Positions 63,871 through 64,000 of a DNA stretch of 64,000 nucleotides are shown here, piece by piece. Numbering within the stretch: the first letter of the stretch is position 1; every line of letters starts with the position of its first letter. Origin of the DNA: Micrasema longulum (Eukaryota > Arthropoda > Insecta > Trichoptera > Brachycentridae). The notes under the pieces are model-generated. The model worked only from the letters and a program-made list of their open reading frames with translations. It was not told where the DNA came from and searched no databases. Made by a program: the position numbers and the translations under genes. Location of the stretch: NCBI GenBank assembly GCA_022494885.1, contig JAGVSM010003972.1:1-64000 (forward strand). Reading direction: 5' to 3'.

Positions 63871-64000
63871 TTATTTTTGCTGTTGGTCATCTAAACTGCC
63901 TAACTAGGGATGGCTTCCCCGTTTTAAGGCAGTAAATTATGTATTTTATAATAATATTAAAATTTATTTATATTTTTTATTATTATTGTTATTACTTTTT

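Overview
The window is AT-rich, intron-poor eukaryotic DNA, almost certainly from an arthropod and most likely an insect. It holds many truncated non-LTR retrotransposons of RTE-like and CR1/Jockey-like types, tRNA-derived SINEs, a Tc1/mariner transposase relic, Penelope-like element (PLE) debris with a GIY-YIG nuclease domain, and MITEs with clear target-site duplications. There are no bacterial operons, rRNA genes, intact tRNA genes or CRISPR arrays. I could not fix the species; one LINE C-terminus (RRTCMTRCMNVEEAR type) resembles LINEs I associate with moths.

Layout: 1-4.6 kb has a TIR element, a repeated module (family A), two LINE tails and a 242-bp palindromic Harbinger-like MITE. 5.5-7.5 kb has a LINE tail, a (TA)n tract and a nested pair of MITEs abutting a hammerhead-bearing repeat arm. 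A candidate promoter and first exon lie at 9.2-9.45 kb, and a 5'-truncated LINE with the RT FADD box at 11.3-12.3 kb. 14.7-19 kb has SINEs, a 14/50-kb repeat array and a foldback element with opposed hammerhead-like motifs. 20-31 kb has LINE tails and a Tc1 transposase relic split by a MITE. 31-41 kb has hairpins, a TA-flanked TIR element, a CpG island, and three PLE-derived loci with hammerhead-like ribozymes, one bounded by a 12-bp duplication. 44-58 kb has LINEs, SINEs, the best RT-domain relic (YADD changed to YADN) and small candidate exons. 58-64 kb has a TATA box with a Kozak ATG and splice donor, a second opposed-hammerhead foldback element, a 179-codon LINE C-terminus and a CAGT-rich promoter-like tract.

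The mobile elements explain most of the non-random sequence. A few GC-richer islets (about 2.9, 9.3, 24.2, 47.5, 54.0 and 60.6 kb) have splice-site and reading-frame properties of host exons, so the window is probably long introns and intergenic DNA with sparse small exons. None of those exons could be assigned to a known protein. The most interesting signal is the repeated hammerhead-ribozyme-like motif, found in two sequence families and about eleven places, often as inverted pairs.
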